This document shows, in pieces, positions 13,573-14,813 of a stretch of DNA of 14,813 bases (positions are counted from its first letter, which is position 1; each line of letters begins with the position of its first letter). Under the pieces are notes generated by a model. That model ran no database searches. It had not been told where the DNA came from and saw only the letters and a list, made by a program, of their open reading frames with translations. This DNA comes from Candidatus Latescibacterota bacterium. Its GTDB lineage: Bacteria > Latescibacterota > UBA2968 > UBA8231. The DNA lies in the NCBI GenBank assembly GCA_022827165.1, contig JAJDTN010000133.1:1-14813 (forward strand). Reading direction: 5' to 3'. A program made the position numbers and the translations under genes.

Positions 13573-14667
13573 TCACTCCTCCTTCAGGTGGCGGCAGTCC
13601 AGCCGCGCCACCTGCAGCGGCCTCTTGCCGGACCTCGTCCTCGGCCGCCTGTCCGCCCCCAGGACGATGAGCACCTCGGCGGCCTCGAGCCTGCCTTCGT
13701 ACGCGGCCCGGTGGAGCGGCGTGCGCCCCTTCTTGTCCTGCGCGTCGAGATCGGCGCCGTGCGCGGCCAGAAGCCAGACCGCCTCGACTCTCCCCCTCTC
13801 GGCCGCCAGGTGCAGCGGGGTTCGGTCGGTAGTGGTCTTGGCATCGACCTCGGCGCCGTGCCGCAGCAGCCACTTCAGGCAAGGGATCGAACCAGAGCGC
13901 GATGCCCAGTGCAGGGGGGTCATCCCCATCTCTCCCCTCTGCATGACGACCGAGGAGTCCTCCCGGGCCAGCTCGAGCACGCGCTCGAGGTCGTTCATGC
14001 CGCAGCCCGAGAAGATGTCGAAGTGGGCCCCGTGCCCGAGCAGGGCGAGGACCGCATCGGCCACGTCGGGGTTCCAGCCCCCGGTGCCGAAACGCGCCGC
14101 GGCTTCCTGCAGCGGGGTGTTGCCGCCCTCCCCGTTGCCCGAGAACGGCGCCTCCGGGTCGGCCCCGTACGCGAGGGCGAACTCCGTGAACTCCACCGGC
14201 CGGCCGACGGCCCAGAACAGCAGCGAGGTGTTCGCCGGCCACCCGACGTGGGACGTGCTGATGACGGACGCATCGCTGACGCCGGCCTCGAACACGGTGC
14301 GCAGGGTCTCGAAGTTCCCGTGGTAGAAGGCCTTGGTCACCGGCTCGTGCTGGTGCTTCCTGTAGAGTCCGGTGGCGCAGTCGTAGAATTCCCGGATGCC
14401 GCGATCGAGCAGGAAGCGGACGGCGTCGAGGGTCCCGAAGTAGGAGGCGGCCATGGCGAGGGCGACCGAACCGACCGACTCGAGCAGGGCCGGCTGCTCC
14501 CGCAGCAGGGCCTTCATCCGCGGGACGTCGCAACTGGCATGGCACAAGTCAGTGGCGCCGTGCGCCGCCGCGGTCAGGAACTGCTTCTCGAGGGGGGTGA
14601 ACTTCCTGCCCTCCCTCATCTCGAAGGCCCTGGACATCTTCTGCATCAGGTAGTCGGTGTCGTTCAC
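13573..14667 (-). CDS. Ankyrin-repeat protein
   Basis: 364 residues from a GTG start at 14667, chosen because GGGAG (complement of 14673-14677) lies 5 nt upstream. The open frame continues further, but that part is low-complexity and falls in repeat fragment F. The N-terminal third (1-135) is helical with degenerate repeats (LAMAASYFGTLDAVRFLLDR at 70-89). The C-terminal part has three clear ankyrin repeats: TPLHWASRSGSIPCLKWLLR (250-269), TPLHLAAERGRVEAVWLLAA (283-302) and TPLHRAAYEGRLEAAEVLIV (316-335), each followed by a 'HGA.vDA'-type turn. Segment 216-230 (FDIFSGCGMNDLERV) resembles DIYSACYLGDTDRV in the other ankyrin protein here. No signal peptide or catalytic domain was seen. Role: protein-protein interaction, partner unknown. 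Confidence 0.88.
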   Translation of the reverse strand: MNDTDYLMQKMSRAFEMREGRKFTPLEKQFLTAAAHGATDLCHASCDVPRMKALLREQPALLESVGSVALAMAASYFGTLDAVRFLLDRGIREFYDCATGLYRKHQHEPVTKAFYHGNFETLRTVFEAGVSDASVISTSHVGWPANTSLLFWAVGRPVEFTEFALAYGADPEAPFSGNGEGGNTPLQEAAARFGTGGWNPDVADAVLALLGHGAHFDIFSGCGMNDLERVLELAREDSSVVMQRGEMGMTPLHWASRSGSIPCLKWLLRHGAEVDAKTTTDRTPLHLAAERGRVEAVWLLAAHGADLDAQDKKGRTPLHRAAYEGRLEAAEVLIVLGADRRPRTRSGKRPLQVARLDCRHLKEE

Positions 14668-14684
14668 TGGTTCTCCCTTGGCAG

Positions 14685-14752
14685 GGCGGCGCCGGGCGGG
14701 GGTTCTGTGCCGGGCGGGGGCGCCGGCGCCACTCGATCCGGTGGCGCGCCTG
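14685..14752 (+). repeat. Intergenic repeat family, fragment F (3' part)
   Basis: It matches the last 70 bp or so of copy B: GGCGGCGCCGGGCGGGGGTT..., then CGCCGGCGCCACTCGATCCG. The terminal hairpin is perfect here: GCGCCAC (14726-14732), loop TCGATCCG, GTGGCGC (14741-14747). It lies immediately upstream of the ankyrin gene start. Confidence 0.7.
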
Positions 14753-14813
14753 GACTGATGGGCGCCGTTGCGGGCATGCCCGACTGCGGTGTTTATGTTA
14801 GGCACCGATGAAG

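Overview
The window is high-GC bacterial DNA with loosely packed genes and long repeat-bearing spacers. Gene content is a mandelate racemase-type enolase, a phytanoyl-CoA dioxygenase-like (PhyH) protein, a heparinase II/III-like polysaccharide lyase, a DAO-family flavoenzyme, two ankyrin-repeat proteins and several toxin-antitoxin (TA) pieces. This mix recalls uncultivated lineages such as Latescibacterota, Poribacteria or planctomycete-like bacteria, but no rRNA or marker gene lies here, so the assignment is only an impression.

Layout, left to right. 3-590 (+) is the C-terminal part of an HNH nuclease-domain protein cut by the window edge. 591-1383 has no intact gene; it holds short palindromes, a 130-bp-period duplication, repeat copy A and a possible gene tail. 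1384-5521 (+) is a probable two-gene operon: a sugar-acid dehydratase-like enolase-superfamily enzyme, then a 973-residue probably exported protein made of two tandem homologous domains and a galactose-binding-like C-terminus. 5532-5844 is repeat copy B. 5874-7093 (-) holds the PhyH-like oxygenase followed by a DUF2442 protein. 7148-7457 is repeat copy C. 7481-7947 (-) is a HicA/HicB module. 8278-11321 (+) is the lyase-like protein overlapping an ankyrin-repeat gene by 4 nt. A hairpin terminator at 11364-11388 separates it from a HigA-type antitoxin (-) that carries only a stub of its HigB toxin upstream. A DAO-family oxidoreductase (-) follows, then a small uncharacterised protein (+), a DUF5615-like toxin fragment, and a second ankyrin-repeat gene (-) with a repeat fragment upstream of its start.

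How it may work together (inference). The lyase-like protein, the exported two-domain protein with a carbohydrate-binding-like module, and the enolase-superfamily enzyme suggest breakdown of an acidic polysaccharide and use of the resulting sugar acids; the substrate cannot be read from sequence. The TA genes and fragments (HicAB, HigA with HigB stub, DUF2442, DUF5615 remnant) and the HNH gene look like accessory material inserted among the metabolic genes. The HNH, HicAB and 13031-13390 regions appear less GC-rich than the metabolic genes.

The most unusual signals are: a roughly 310-bp repeat family confined to spacers and always in the same orientation, with a conserved 3' hairpin; a two-domain protein whose second copy lost the acidic residues kept by the first; a PhyH-like enzyme with Asn where the iron-binding Asp is expected; translational coupling of a lyase-like gene with an ankyrin gene; and a HigA antitoxin behind a HigB stump.
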